64,000 nucleotides of DNA from an uncultured Bacteroidota bacterium (GCA_913055635.1 CAJXLK010000001.1:160626-224625), one strand, 5' to 3'; positions 32,351 through 42,487 are shown, counted from the stretch's first letter. Notes: generated from the sequence alone by a model not told the origin. A program made the numbers and translations.

Positions 32351-33643
32351 ATGGATACACGCTTTTCAATTGAGAGGAATCAAGCGGAAGAGATGGATCA
32401 GCAGGATCCGCTTTCCGGTTACCGGGACCATTTTTATATTCCTGACCGGACATTGTATATGGATGGGAACTCCTTGGGTTTACTCTCAAAGGAGTCGGAG
32501 TATAGCCTTAAGCGGTTGCTCAATGAATGGCGGGATTTGGGCATTAAAGGGTGGCTTAAGGGCAAGCGGCCCTGGTTTTACTATGCTGAGCAGCTGGCCG
32601 AAGAAGCGGCGCCCCTGGTAGGGGCCCGCCCGGATGAGTTGATCCTGACCGGGACGACCACGGTCAACATCCATTCGCTGGTAAGTACATTTTATTGGCC
32701 TGACCGGGGGCGGAGCAGGATTCTGGCCGACGAGCTGAACTTTCCCACCGATCTGTATGCCCTGAAGGGACAAATCCGCCTGAAAGGACGGGATCCCGAA
32801 CAAGAGCTGATTTTAGTGCCCTCGTATGACGGTTATAACCTGGACGAAGATGAGATTGTCCGCCACATGAGCGATGAAATATCCGTGGCCTTGCTGCCCA
32901 GTGTGCTATTCCGCAGCGGTCAATTGCTGGACATGGAATATCTCACCCGTGAGGCCCACAAAAGGGGTATTGTCATTGGCTTTGACTGCAGCCATTCGGC
33001 TGGTGCTGTTCCCCATGAGCTTTCCCAATGGGGGGTGGATTTTGCCGTTTTCTGCAGCTATAAATATCTGAACGGGGGCCCCGGCAGCAGTGCTTTTCTG
33101 TACCTGAACCAGCGTCATTTTGACAAGCAGCCGTTTTTAACCGGATGGTTCGGCAATAAGAAAGAAACCCAATTCGATATGTCGTTGGATTTTGATCCGG
33201 CTGCCAGCGCCGGGGGGTGGCAAATATCTTCTCCCGGTATTCTGGGAAGCGGCCCCATTGAGGGCAGCCTGCAGCTGATCAATGAGGCCGGTATGGCCTC
33301 GATCCGCTCCAAGTCCCAGCAGATGACGGAATATTTGATCTATTTGATCGATCAACGTTTATCGGCCGAACCTTATCGTTTTAAGGTGGTTTCACCGCGG
33401 GATGCGGGGCGCAGAAGCGGGCACATTGCCATTACCCGTGATCAGGAAGCCTTCCGTATTAACGAGGCCCTCAAGAGCAAAGGTGTCGTGCCCGACTTCC
33501 GGCCGCCCAGCCTCATCCGCATTGCCCCCTCACCCCTGTACAATACCTATCAGGAAATATGGCAGGTGGTGCAATACCTGAAAGAAATCATCGACCATCA
33601 GGAGTACGGGCATTTTTCTGCCGAAAGGGGCGCGGTGTCTTAG
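32351..33643 (+). CDS. kynU: Kynureninase
   Basis: I choose ATG 32351 (430 residues, MDTRFSIERN), matching the normal length; the track start adds 16 unlikely residues. It is a fold-type I PLP enzyme that cleaves kynurenine to anthranilate and alanine. Visible motifs: DGNSLGLLSK near the start, LTGTTTVNIHSL, GFDCSHSAGAVPHEL for PLP-ring contacts, and the Schiff-base lysine in FCSYKYLNGGPGS. No other kynurenine-pathway gene is close by, so the role (tryptophan breakdown or NAD supply) cannot be inferred from context. Confidence 0.94.
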   Translation: MDTRFSIERNQAEEMDQQDPLSGYRDHFYIPDRTLYMDGNSLGLLSKESEYSLKRLLNEWRDLGIKGWLKGKRPWFYYAEQLAEEAAPLVGARPDELILTGTTTVNIHSLVSTFYWPDRGRSRILADELNFPTDLYALKGQIRLKGRDPEQELILVPSYDGYNLDEDEIVRHMSDEISVALLPSVLFRSGQLLDMEYLTREAHKRGIVIGFDCSHSAGAVPHELSQWGVDFAVFCSYKYLNGGPGSSAFLYLNQRHFDKQPFLTGWFGNKKETQFDMSLDFDPAASAGGWQISSPGILGSGPIEGSLQLINEAGMASIRSKSQQMTEYLIYLIDQRLSAEPYRFKVVSPRDAGRRSGHIAITRDQEAFRINEALKSKGVVPDFRPPSLIRIAPSPLYNTYQEIWQVVQYLKEIIDHQEYGHFSAERGAVS

Positions 33644-33671
33644 GGATGAATCACCCTTGACTCAACCCCCA

Positions 33672-34127
33672 TCAGGAGATTGTGATCGAGCGGCGCATTT
33701 GCTGCTCACTTTTAGGAAGGGTGATCGATAAGATCCCTTTTTCGTAATGCGCCTGGATGTTCGCCGGGTCTACCTGATCCGATAAACGGAAACTTCTGCA
33801 GAACCCGCGCATACCAAATTCATCGCGCAAAACCTTACGATGGGATTGCTTTTGCTGGCGGTCTTTTGGAGCTTCATCCTTTACTGAAACCGTAAGCAAG
33901 TCTTTATCGATTTCAAGGTCAAAGTCTGACTTTTCATAACCGGGTACGGCCAAATCAATCCTGTAATTTTTTGGGGTTTCCACGATGTTGGCAGGTGGAA
34001 GGGCTGCGTAACGGCCCTCACGGGTTGTTTCTTCCTGGAATAAGCGGTCCAGTAAATCCGATAAGGCGGTATTGTAGGACCGTTTTTCCCGGGTTGGGTT
34101 TGCGGTGTAAGTGCTTAAACGTGTCAT
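33672..34127 (-). CDS. Small heat-shock protein, Hsp20/alpha-crystallin family
   Basis: 151 residues. The alpha-crystallin domain runs from about 45 to 140: YRIDLAVPGYEKSDFDLEIDK and the closing GILSITLPKSE. A short N-terminal arm and a C-terminal tail (RRSITIS, with an I-x-I type motif) support oligomer assembly. It binds unfolding proteins during heat or oxidative stress. It converges on kynU, 28 bp away. Upstream is a 350-bp gap with no obvious heat-shock (CIRCE) element. Confidence 0.92.
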   Translation of the reverse strand: MTRLSTYTANPTREKRSYNTALSDLLDRLFQEETTREGRYAALPPANIVETPKNYRIDLAVPGYEKSDFDLEIDKDLLTVSVKDEAPKDRQQKQSHRKVLRDEFGMRGFCRSFRLSDQVDPANIQAHYEKGILSITLPKSEQQMRRSITIS

Positions 34128-34479
34128 GGCTTCTATTTTTAATTGTTTTAATTTGGATTAAATTAATATATTAATTCGGTTAGGATATAGATCAAATCCA
34201 ATGCCAAAATCAAAGAAGGATTGGGCAGGGTGGAGGTTGGTGGTTGATTGTCAGGATGATGCTCTGTACCGGACGGGGTGTTTTCCTGGAGGGCAGGATT
34301 CTTCCGGATAAAGACTGCCTGAAAGGCCTGTGTGGTGTTCCAGTGCATTTTGGCCTTTTGAATGAGGCCATGAAATCATGACAATTTGGCTTCAATTGAC
34401 CCCGAACGGTTGACAAGATGACATATACGCCAATGAATCAATTACCGATTCTTCTTGCTAATTTTGCAAAAAAAGACCG
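34128..34479. other. Intergenic region between divergent hsp20 and trmD
   Basis: About 350 bases. The only element supported is TAATTTTG at 34459-34466, a -7 box 13 bases before the trmD ATG. No gene, repeat or CIRCE sequence was seen. Confidence 0.45.
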
Positions 34480-35193
34480 ATGCGGATTGATATATTGACC
34501 GGATTGCCGGATTTGTTCAAAGGTCCACTGGATCAGTCCATTATACAGCGGGCCCGTGAGCGGGAGTTGGTAGAGATATACCTTCACAATTTAAGGGACT
34601 ACAGCACCGATAAGCACCGAAGCATTGATGACTATGCCTTTGGTGGGGGTGCGGGGATGGTCATGTCGATTGAACCCATTGACCGGGCCATTAGCCACCT
34701 TACGGGACAGCGCCATTATGATGAGATCCTTTACACTGCCCCTGAAGGCGAAAAGTATCACCAAAAAATGGCCAATTATTTCTCGACCCTTCAAAACATC
34801 ATCATCCTGTGTGGCCATTACAAAGGAGTGGATCAACGGGTACGCGAGCATTTGATCACCCGTGAAATATCCATTGGTGATTACGTGATGACCGGTGGAG
34901 AGCTGGCGGCAGCGGTTATCGTTGATACGACCGTGCGGTTGCTGCCCGGGGTGATCAACGACGAAACATCCGCCCTGACCGATTCCTTTCAGGATGACCT
35001 GCTGGCTCCCCCGGTTTATACCCGCCCGGCCGAATACAAAGGCTGGAAAGTGCCTGATGTTTTGCGCTCGGGAAATTTTCATGAAATAGAAAAATGGCGC
35101 GAACAACAATCCCTGGAACGCACCCGCAAGCACAGACCCGACTTGCTGGGTGATTCTGACCATCCTGGTGCATCCGGTGAATCAACGCCCTAG
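34480..35193 (+). CDS. trmD: tRNA (guanine-N1-)-methyltransferase
   Basis: 237 residues of the SPOUT trefoil-knot family. It methylates G37 next to the anticodon of tRNAs reading GNN-type codons, which prevents frameshifting. Motifs: [35 protein letters not shown], the AdoMet knot [13 protein letters not shown] and the catalytic region [21 protein letters not shown]. Usually the gene is in an operon with rpsP, rimM and rplS; here it stands alone. An imperfect hairpin CCCT-GAGAA/TTCTCAGGG overlaps the stop codon without a T run. Confidence 0.95.
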   Translation: MRIDILTGLPDLFKGPLDQSIIQRARERELVEIYLHNLRDYSTDKHRSIDDYAFGGGAGMVMSIEPIDRAISHLTGQRHYDEILYTAPEGEKYHQKMANYFSTLQNIIILCGHYKGVDQRVREHLITREISIGDYVMTGGELAAAVIVDTTVRLLPGVINDETSALTDSFQDDLLAPPVYTRPAEYKGWKVPDVLRSGNFHEIEKWREQQSLERTRKHRPDLLGDSDHPGASGESTP

Positions 35194-35510
35194 AGAAGTT
35201 TTAACTTTGATTTCTCAGGGCAGAGGCATCAACAAATCGGGGCTTCATTTTGCCTGTATGGTTAAAAAGACCAAATGTTGCGGTATGAGTACTTAATATG
35301 CTTCAGCACATGGCCATGCCACATTCCATGTATCTCAATTTACCCGAAACTTGCAGCGATCGTTCACGTATAATTCATCACTAAGAGGAATCATGGGCTG
35401 GTCCACGTACCCAATCCATTGCGCTGTTATTCAGGGTCCTGTCTCCGGAAAGGCGGTTATATTGTGACCGGGTGCCATTTGAAGGATCAGCTCTGCGTTT
35501 TCAATGAAGT
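35194..35510. other. Intergenic region, no gene seen
   Basis: About 315 bases between trmD and the cyclase gene, beginning with a hairpin that overlaps the trmD stop. No promoter box of the TAnnTTTG type and no repeat was found. Confidence 0.4.
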
Positions 35511-37007
35511 ATGTCGACACCCACACAGCAAATGCATCAAACCATCTTACTGATCGATGAATCGGGCCAAAACAGGGAACAGGTCGAATCCATCGGAAAA
35601 AGGCCTGGAGAATCATGGCAGGTGGTATCGGCTGGTGAACGGGAGTTCTCGCAAAAAGCCCGCAATCTCATACCCGATTACGTTTTGATCGATGCATCCT
35701 CCTATACCCCGGATCTGATTGAAGAACTTGAAAGGCTCGAGAAAGACCGCATCATCCATCATACCCCGGTTTTGTTTCTTTTTGATCCCCGGCAGAAGGA
35801 GTCGATCTGCAACCTGCTGGAATACCGTACGGCCCATTTTCTGTTGAAACCCGTTGATCCCGATGAGCTTTACCTGCGCCTGCAGGCCGCCAAAAAGTGG
35901 TATCATTACATCAAACAACTTAACCGGACCAATGAACGTTTGAGCAACTTATCTGAGGTGGCCCGCAATACCTCCAATGCCGTGGTTATCTTTCAAACCG
36001 ACGGATCCATTGAGTGGGCCAACGAGGGCTTTGAACGGATGTATGGTTACACCCCTGAAGCTTACCGGCAATTGCATGACCATATTATTTTTTCCGCCCA
36101 AAGCGATCACCTCCAGGTGGTGTTGGATCATTTCAGGGGAGGCGGCGAGTCATTTAGCCTGGATCATCAAATCATTACCCGCAGTGGCCAACATAAATGG
36201 ATTCAAACCACCCTGACGCCCATCCGCAATGTGTACGGTTACCTGGACAAGATGGTGGCCATCGAATCTGATGTGACCGAATTGAGGAAAGAAAAAGAAA
36301 AATCGGATAACCTGCTGCTTAATATCCTGCCTTTTGAAATTGCCGAGCAACTTAAAAAGAAAGGTGCTGCCAAATCCCGCAAATATAGAAGCGCAACGGT
36401 CATGTTTGCCGACTTCGCCAATTTTACCGGCCTTACGGAAGTCATGTCGGTGCACGATTTAATCAATGAATTGAACCGTTACGTTCAGAAATTTGATGAA
36501 CTCATTGACCACCATTTTGTGGAGAAGATTAAAACCATTGGCGATGCCTATATGTGTGCCGGGGGGTTGCCCCTGAAGAATTATAGCCACCCGTTTGATG
36601 TGGTGCTGGCGGCCTTGGAGATCCGGGATTATGTAAGACAAAAAGCCGTTGAAAAACAGCGAAAAGGCGAGCATATATGGCAACTGCGCATAGGCATTCA
36701 TACCGGGGAAGTGATGGCCGGGGTGATCGGTAGCAAACGTTTTGCCTATGATATCTGGGGCCGTACCGTTAACATTGCCAATGAGATGGAGGAGATGAGT
36801 GAGGTGGGGGCCATTAATGTTTCGGGTTCGACCGTGGAATACATTCAGGATTATTTTGAGCTGACCTATCGGGGGGAAATTAGGATGAAAAACACCGGCG
36901 AGCCCCTTCAAATGTATTTTGTGAACCGGTTGAAGCCTGAATTTTCAAAAGATTCGGGAGGTATTTATCCCAATCAAAAATTCCAAAAGGTTTTGGCCAA
37001 ATATTAA
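35511..37007 (+). CDS. Receiver-PAS-class III adenylate/guanylate cyclase
   Basis: 498 residues with three modules. Residues about 10-115 resemble a response-regulator receiver (ILLIDESGQ acidic pair, VLIDA as phospho-acceptor, HFLLKP lysine). Residues about 145-265 form a PAS domain with a PAC tail (TDGSIEWANEGFERMYGYTPE). Residues about 285-480 are the catalytic domain: metal Asp in MFADFANFTG and in TIGDAYM. The Lys of EKIKTIGDAYM and the Asp of YDIWGRTVNIAN are the adenylate-type purine-specificity residues, so cAMP is the more likely product than cGMP. No membrane segment. It is probably a phosphorelay- or ligand-controlled second-messenger enzyme. Confidence 0.9.
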   Translation: MSTPTQQMHQTILLIDESGQNREQVESIGKRPGESWQVVSAGEREFSQKARNLIPDYVLIDASSYTPDLIEELERLEKDRIIHHTPVLFLFDPRQKESICNLLEYRTAHFLLKPVDPDELYLRLQAAKKWYHYIKQLNRTNERLSNLSEVARNTSNAVVIFQTDGSIEWANEGFERMYGYTPEAYRQLHDHIIFSAQSDHLQVVLDHFRGGGESFSLDHQIITRSGQHKWIQTTLTPIRNVYGYLDKMVAIESDVTELRKEKEKSDNLLLNILPFEIAEQLKKKGAAKSRKYRSATVMFADFANFTGLTEVMSVHDLINELNRYVQKFDELIDHHFVEKIKTIGDAYMCAGGLPLKNYSHPFDVVLAALEIRDYVRQKAVEKQRKGEHIWQLRIGIHTGEVMAGVIGSKRFAYDIWGRTVNIANEMEEMSEVGAINVSGSTVEYIQDYFELTYRGEIRMKNTGEPLQMYFVNRLKPEFSKDSGGIYPNQKFQKVLAKY

Positions 37008-37116
37008 CCTTTCCGGGCTATAACCCTCCGGGCCGAATACTTTGTCTTTTCCCCTGCCTGCAACCAGCACCACGAGCCGGGGGGCATTCTTAGTTGGAGG
37101 GCAAACACAAAAAATG

Positions 37117-37611
37117 CTATTGGTCTGAATCCCTTAGGTTTACTTCTGTAAAGCCATGGGGGAGGAATTGTTCCACATTTTCGGCCACAATGATCTTTTC
37201 ACTGCCAAACAGGATGATTTCAATGGGGGTTTGGTATCTCCTTTCACTTTCCAGGAGCACTTGCAGGCATGCCCCACATGGGGGAAACGGTTTTTTGATG
37301 GGCTCTTCACCATTGTTCGCTGCAATGGCCAGGGCAATCACGGGGGTTTGAGGATAGCGGGCATTGGCATAGAAAACAGCGGTTCGCTCGGCGCAAAGGC
37401 CTGAGGGGAAGGCCGAATTTTCCTGATTGCTGGCATGGACGATTTGCTGATTCTCCAGGCGAACCGCTGCCCCTACGAAAAAATTGCTGTAGGGAGCATA
37501 GGCCGTTGAAGCCGCTTTCCTGGCTTCATCAATGAGCTGGCTTTGCTGGCTGGTGAGTTCCTGCCGGGAGGGATATTCATAAACCGTTGAGGTGAGTTCC
37601 TTTTTCTTCAT
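37117..37611 (-). CDS. cdd: Cytidine deaminase
   Basis: 164 residues of the small tetrameric type. Zinc ligands and the proton-shuttling Glu are in LCAERTAVFYA, and PPCGACLQVL gives the other two Cys. It converts cytidine and deoxycytidine to uridine forms for pyrimidine salvage. The N-terminus carries about 30 extra residues ahead of QQSQLIDEARKAASTAYAPYS, a slightly extended version. It converges on the cyclase gene and diverges from the glucosaminidase gene. Confidence 0.94.
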   Translation of the reverse strand: MKKKELTSTVYEYPSRQELTSQQSQLIDEARKAASTAYAPYSNFFVGAAVRLENQQIVHASNQENSAFPSGLCAERTAVFYANARYPQTPVIALAIAANNGEEPIKKPFPPCGACLQVLLESERRYQTPIEIILFGSEKIIVAENVEQFLPHGFTEVNLRDSDQ

Positions 37612-37642
37612 ATTCCCCGTATATTTGGAAACAGATTTGCAT

Positions 37643-37671
37643 TGTCCCTCAAAGATAAAACTTTATATTTG
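37643..37671 (+). promoter_or_regulatory. Promoter of the glucosaminidase gene
   Basis: TTG (37643-37645), 18 bases, then TATATTTG (37664-37671). The next gene's ATG lies 19 bases after the -7 box, giving a short leader. Confidence 0.65.
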
Positions 37672-37690
37672 ATCCAAACAATTACACCCC

Positions 37691-38671
37691 ATGAATTTCC
37701 GGTATTTATTGGCTTTTTTGCTGCTTTTTGCATCTTGTTCCACCACCCAGAAATCTTTCACACCCGGTCATACCGAAGAAAGTAAGGCCTATGTTCAACA
37801 ATATAAGGATTTGGCCGTTCGCGAAATGCAGCGAACCGGTATACCGGCCAGCATTACACTTGCCCAGGGCATACTGGAGTCCGATTATGGCCGCAGCCGG
37901 CTGGCCCGCCAGGCCAATAACCATTTTGGCATCAAATGCCATGATAGCTGGAGCGGGAAAAGGATCTACCATGACGACGACCGGCGGGATGAATGTTTCA
38001 GACAGTATTCAAGTGTTTATCAATCCTACCGCGATCATTCCCGCTTTTTAAAAGGTTCTCAGCGGTATGCGTTTTTATTCCGTTATGAGCGTACGGCATA
38101 CAAGAAATGGGCAAGGGGATTAAAGAAAGCCGGATATGCCACAAGCCCTACTTATGCTTCCCGCCTGATTGAGTTGATTGAACGTTATGGGTTGCACCGT
38201 TTCGATAAAAACCCACGGTTGGCCTCTGCTAATGCTGCTATGAATGTTTCCACCGGAAGGAGTTCGCTTGGCGATGTGGATAATTTTACCTTTTCCCCTG
38301 GCAAACATCGCATTAGAACGCGCAACCGCATTGATTATATAGTGGTTAAAGAAGGCGATACGTTCAAAAGCCTGAACAAAGAGCTGAACCTTATACCCGG
38401 AGAGTTGAAGAAATACAATGAATTGAGCGATACTGCCTCTTTATATCCCGGGCGGATATTGTACCTTCAGCCAAAGCGAAATAAGGCTGCCAGGGGCTTT
38501 GAAACTCATAAGGTGAAAAAGGGCGATACCATGTATTCCATTTCTCAAAAATATGGCATAGAGCTCGAAGAGCTTTATGAACGCAACCGGATGGACCCCT
38601 CGGAGGAACCCCAACGCGGCGATAAAATTTGGTTGCGGGGGAAAAAACCCCGGGAAAAGGCCTCCCAATAA
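37691..38671 (+). CDS. Glucosaminidase-domain lipoprotein with two LysM modules
   Basis: 326 residues. The start MNFRYLLAFLLLFASCSTTQ is a lipoprotein signal with a lipobox at FASC. Residues about 30-165 form a GH73/FlgJ-like peptidoglycan hydrolase with catalytic Glu in QGILESDYGRSRLARQANNH. Two LysM modules follow: one at about 205-260 (YIVVKEGDTFKSLNKELN) and one at about 275-320 (THKVKKGDTMYSISQKYGI). It is expected to cleave glycan strands of the cell wall, anchored by LysM binding, for growth or envelope remodelling. Confidence 0.92.
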   Translation: MNFRYLLAFLLLFASCSTTQKSFTPGHTEESKAYVQQYKDLAVREMQRTGIPASITLAQGILESDYGRSRLARQANNHFGIKCHDSWSGKRIYHDDDRRDECFRQYSSVYQSYRDHSRFLKGSQRYAFLFRYERTAYKKWARGLKKAGYATSPTYASRLIELIERYGLHRFDKNPRLASANAAMNVSTGRSSLGDVDNFTFSPGKHRIRTRNRIDYIVVKEGDTFKSLNKELNLIPGELKKYNELSDTASLYPGRILYLQPKRNKAARGFETHKVKKGDTMYSISQKYGIELEELYERNRMDPSEEPQRGDKIWLRGKKPREKASQ

Positions 38672-38864
38672 ACCTATTTACCAGTTATTACCCGCACAGC
38701 CGCCTTTGACAGGATGTGATCATTGTTATAGATTGTTTTCCCTGTCCTCTCTGGGATTAATCGTTCTACCAACCTTCTTTAGCAGGATCTGATTGCTGGT
38801 AGCCCGTTTTTTGCAGAACCATTCATTGATGCCACCAGCGGGGGGAGGCAGTCTGCCGCCATTT

Positions 38865-39833
38865 TTACTGGCAGTGGTAGGCTGTGATCTCGCGGAAGCC
38901 TTTCAGGAATTCTTCCGTCGCCATTTTCTTCTTTCCTGCCTGCTGTATCTCTTTGAGGTGAATGAACCCGTCCCAGGCAGCTACCTTCAAATAGCTTTTA
39001 TGATCGCTGTGCAGGCTTCCAGCCGGGTAATCGTGGGTTTTATATTCGGGCAGGCCATGGTAAACCTTCAGTGGGAAGGTCTCCGAGTTAGACAATCGGG
39101 TCCAGGCAGCCGGGTAGGGGCTTAGCCCACGAATAAAATTGTAAATGACCTGTGTGGATTGATTCCAGTTAATTTGACAATCGGCTTTATGGATTTTAGG
39201 GGCTTTTTTGGGCGGGGCATGGGAAGCGGCCAGCTCATTTTGATCGATGGCTTGATAATTGCCTGTTCGAATGGCTTCCACGGTTTCCACGACCAGTTCG
39301 CCCCCCAGTTCCATCAGCCTGTCGTGCAGGCTACCGGCGCTGTCATGGGGTTCAATGGGGGTTTTTTTCCATTTAATGACCTTCCCGGTATCGACTTTGG
39401 GATCGAGGAAGAAGGTGGTTACCCCGGTCTGGCTTTCTCCCTGCATGATGGCATGGTTGATGGGGGCTGCCCCACGGTAATCTGGCAGCAGCGATGCATG
39501 CAGGTTGAAGGTGCCGTAATGGGGAATGGTAAATATGCGCGGGGGGAGGATCTTAAAAGCCACCACCACCTGGAGCGATGGGTTGAGTTCCTCCAGTTCA
39601 CGGGCAAAAGAGGGGTCGTCAAGGTGATTGGGTTGTAGAAGCCGCAACCCCCGCTGGCGGGCAAATGCCTTTACGGGCGATTCCTTTAATTTTTGTCCCC
39701 GGCCGGCCGGCTTGTCCGGATTGGTGACAACCCCCACTACATTATAGCCCTGTTCAATCAACTGTCTTAGGCTCTCCACGGCAAAATCCGGTGTGCCCAT
39801 GAATATGATGCGGAATGATTCGTCGGATATCAT
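38865..39833 (-). CDS. fmt: Methionyl-tRNA formyltransferase
   Basis: 322 residues from ATG 39833 (MISDESFRIIFMGTPDFAV); the track start adds nine residues. It formylates the initiator Met-tRNA. The catalytic N-H-D set is visible in FNLHASLLPDYRGAAP and DPKVDTGKVI, and the flexible loop GRGQKLKESPVKAFA is present. The C-terminal OB-like domain is at about 205-315. A -7 box TAATTTTG lies on the minus strand at 39858-39865, 25 bases upstream. Confidence 0.95.
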   Translation of the reverse strand: MISDESFRIIFMGTPDFAVESLRQLIEQGYNVVGVVTNPDKPAGRGQKLKESPVKAFARQRGLRLLQPNHLDDPSFARELEELNPSLQVVVAFKILPPRIFTIPHYGTFNLHASLLPDYRGAAPINHAIMQGESQTGVTTFFLDPKVDTGKVIKWKKTPIEPHDSAGSLHDRLMELGGELVVETVEAIRTGNYQAIDQNELAASHAPPKKAPKIHKADCQINWNQSTQVIYNFIRGLSPYPAAWTRLSNSETFPLKVYHGLPEYKTHDYPAGSLHSDHKSYLKVAAWDGFIHLKEIQQAGKKKMATEEFLKGFREITAYHCQ

Positions 39834-40072
39834 AAAAGCAGGATTTGATGTACCCGGCAAAATTAGCCAATAAAATTCAAATTGTTAATTTTACAGGTTT
39901 GATATCAGGGGGGCAACCATATGGGTTTGAATGGAAACAGGGACTTTGTCCGTTTTCTGGACTGGTTGTTGGCCATCAAAGCAATAGTTGCCTGACCTTG
40001 GACAGATATTATATAATACCTCTGTTGGTTGGTCGACAGGCACAATGTCGACACCTATGAGGCTCGAGCAGT

Positions 40073-40936
40073 ATGATGAAAAGATTCAGCATAAACCCAT
40101 TCGGTATGAAACGATTTAACTGGACCATTTTTATAAGTTTTAACCTGTTTTTCACTTTTTTACTGATGGCCTTATCCGGCATCATTCTCTATTTTAAGCC
40201 TGAAGGAACCATAGCCCGGTGGCTGGACTGGGATATTCTTTGGCTTGATAAGTCAGGCTGGGAATCATTACACACGGTTTTTTCTTTTTTATTCATGGCT
40301 TTTGCGCTCTTCCATATATTAAAGATTCATTTATTTAATCTGCGGGTTTATTTTTTAAAGTTCAGGTCCCGCGACAAAGCCCGTGAGTTATATTTATCCT
40401 TGATGATCACCGTCTTATTTACTGTGGGGACGGTGATGATGCTGCCCCCGTTTCACTCGATTTATCAGGGCGGCAATCATCTTTCAGCGCTGTGGAAGAA
40501 CCGGGTAGAAGTGGCCGATCAGGGGGTATCCCCGCGGATATCCCTGGAAAAAGCGGCAGCTGGAATGGGGATGAATGGTGAAGCACTGGCAGGCTGGATT
40601 GACCGGCAGGAGGATCTGGAGGATCTCTCGCCGGAGGCTTCGCTTATGGCCAATGCCAGGGGCAATGATGTGACCCCCTATGGGCTTTATCAGCGGTTGA
40701 AGCGGGAGGCCGTCGGCAGGGATCGTAGTCAACGCCTCTATGGGTCTATTACCCTGGAAGAGCTGGGCCTGATTTTGGAGGTGCCTTCCTCCCGGATACA
40801 GGCTTTTTTACGCCACCAATATGATTTGCACGAGGTGGCCCCCAGCTCCGATCTCCTGGAGCTTTCCAGAAGAGCCGATCAAAAGCCCGCGGAATTGAAA
40901 AAAGCTATTGTGGAAGGCTTGAGCGGCAGATCCTGA
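40073..40936 (+). CDS. DUF4405-like membrane protein with C-terminal cytoplasmic domain
   Basis: 287 residues. Three hydrophobic helices in the first 130 residues (IFISFNLFFTFLLMALSGIIL, LHTVFSFLFMAFALFHILKIHLF, LSLMITVLFTVGTVMMLP) carry His residues at helix ends, as in the DUF4405/cytochrome b-like fold, so heme binding is possible but not established. The second half (about 150-287) is soluble, with helix-loop-helix units such as SITLEELGLILEVPSSRIQAFL that could be small helical repeats. It has no obvious redox partner gene. Start could also be at the internal MKRFS or MKRFN. Confidence 0.7.
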   Translation: MMKRFSINPFGMKRFNWTIFISFNLFFTFLLMALSGIILYFKPEGTIARWLDWDILWLDKSGWESLHTVFSFLFMAFALFHILKIHLFNLRVYFLKFRSRDKARELYLSLMITVLFTVGTVMMLPPFHSIYQGGNHLSALWKNRVEVADQGVSPRISLEKAAAGMGMNGEALAGWIDRQEDLEDLSPEASLMANARGNDVTPYGLYQRLKREAVGRDRSQRLYGSITLEELGLILEVPSSRIQAFLRHQYDLHEVAPSSDLLELSRRADQKPAELKKAIVEGLSGRS

Positions 40937-40971
40937 CCCCAACAACGCAAAAAGCCAGTTTTTATCTGCCT

Positions 40972-41007
40972 GCGGGTCCACCCTTTTTCGGAGGGGTGCC
41001 CGCTTTT
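40972..41007 (+). terminator. Likely terminator after the DUF4405-like gene
   Basis: GCGGGTCCACCC (40972-40983) pairs imperfectly with GGGGTGCCCGC (40993-41003), followed by TTTT. A second small hairpin GGGTTTACCC with five T follows. The gap is convergent with ribBA. Confidence 0.5.
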
Positions 41008-41042
41008 AACCGTCTGAGGGTTTACCCTTTTTCTGTTGAGTC

Positions 41043-42365
41043 TCAGCTATTGTCGTGGGAAGAACGGGAAGAAGGGTTGAGGGATTCTTCTTCCTCCTTT
41101 TGGCGCCGCATCTTTTCAATGTCTTCTTTGGGGTTCACCAGTTCAAGGCTATGGCCCATCTTGAGTTTTTTGGTTTCCAGGTAGAACCGATTGTGCTTGT
41201 TGGGGGTGACTTCCAGGGGGATGTTTTCGACGACTTCCAGACCATAGCCTTCCAGGCCCTTTCTTTTGACCGGGTTGTTGGTCAGCAACCTGATTTTACC
41301 CAGGCCCAGCTCGCTAAGGATGTTGGCGCCTACGCCATAATCCCTTTCATCTTCTTCAAAACCCAGGTCCAGGTTGGCCTCAACCGTGTCCCTTCCCTGT
41401 TCCTGCAGTTTGTAGGCCTTTATTTTGTTGAAAAGCCCAATCCCGCGACCTTCCTGATTCATGTACACCAATACGCCCCGTCCTTCCTGATCAATCATTG
41501 TCATGGCTTTATGCAGCTGGGGACCACAGTCACAACGTTTGGAACCAAAGATATCGCCGGTCACACAGGATGAATGAACCCGCACCAGCACCGGGTCATC
41601 CTTGGTCCATGTGCCCTTAACCAGGGCAATATGCTCCACCCCATTGGATTTCTGTTTGAAGGGGATCAGTTCAAAGTCACCGTATTCGGTGGGCAGCTTC
41701 ACCCTTACCCCGCGTTCAATGAGGCTCTCCTGTCGTATGCGGTAAGCAATCAGATCTTCGATGGAAACGATCTTGAGGTCGAATTGATCGGCAATTTCAA
41801 AAAGCTCCGGCAAGCGGGCCATGCTTCCATCATCATTCATGATCTCGACCAGGGCGCCCCCGGGCCTTAATCCGGCCAGGCGGGTGAAGTCGACCACCGC
41901 TTCGGTATGGCCGGCCCTTCTTAATACCCCTTTTTGCTTGGCTTTTAGCGGGAAAACATGGCCGGGACGACCCAAATCTTCCGGGGCCGTATCCGGATCA
42001 ACCAACGATTTGATGGTCTTGGCCCGATCTGAGGCGGAGATGCCGGTGGTACACCCATGCCCGATCAAGTCAACCGAGACAGTGAAGGGGGTCTCATGCA
42101 GGGAAGTATTCTTGCCCACCATCAGCTCCAAATCCAATTCTTCACATCGGGATTCAGGTAATGGCGCACATATCAGCCCCCTTCCATATTTGGCCATGAA
42201 GTTGACAATCTCAGGGGTGATCTTTTCTCCGGCTACGATGAAATCTCCTTCATTTTCCCGGTCTTCATCGTCTACCACAATCACTACCTGCCCGGCTTGG
42301 ATGTCTTCAATGGCTTCTTCTATGCTGTTGAGTTGATGCTCGAGTTGTTGCCGCTGATTCGCCAT
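41043..42365 (-). CDS. ribBA: Bifunctional DHBP synthase/GTP cyclohydrolase II
   Basis: 440 residues. Residues about 1-220 are the 3,4-dihydroxy-2-butanone-4-phosphate synthase half ([34 protein letters not shown]). The rest is GTP cyclohydrolase II with zinc site [17 protein letters not shown] and active-site NQEGRGIGL. Together they supply both precursors of riboflavin. A polar tail of about 35 residues, [20 protein letters not shown], follows the second domain. The 122-bp leader shows no FMN riboswitch. The other rib genes are not in the window. Confidence 0.95.
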   Translation of the reverse strand: MANQRQQLEHQLNSIEEAIEDIQAGQVVIVVDDEDRENEGDFIVAGEKITPEIVNFMAKYGRGLICAPLPESRCEELDLELMVGKNTSLHETPFTVSVDLIGHGCTTGISASDRAKTIKSLVDPDTAPEDLGRPGHVFPLKAKQKGVLRRAGHTEAVVDFTRLAGLRPGGALVEIMNDDGSMARLPELFEIADQFDLKIVSIEDLIAYRIRQESLIERGVRVKLPTEYGDFELIPFKQKSNGVEHIALVKGTWTKDDPVLVRVHSSCVTGDIFGSKRCDCGPQLHKAMTMIDQEGRGVLVYMNQEGRGIGLFNKIKAYKLQEQGRDTVEANLDLGFEEDERDYGVGANILSELGLGKIRLLTNNPVKRKGLEGYGLEVVENIPLEVTPNKHNRFYLETKKLKMGHSLELVNPKEDIEKMRRQKEEEESLNPSSRSSHDNS

Positions 42366-42487
42366 AAAGCACGAAGTATAATGGAATATTTCTATTTCTG
42401 TTATGTTGCAAAAGTATATAAACTGACAAAAATAGCCTAATGAATGTTTATAAACTGATTAAATTGCCCCACGAATGGTTTTCTAAA

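Noticed and set aside
42366-42487. Possible FMN riboswitch upstream of ribBA
   Set aside because: The 122-bp leader has none of the conserved FMN-aptamer blocks; it is AT-rich and unstructured by eye.
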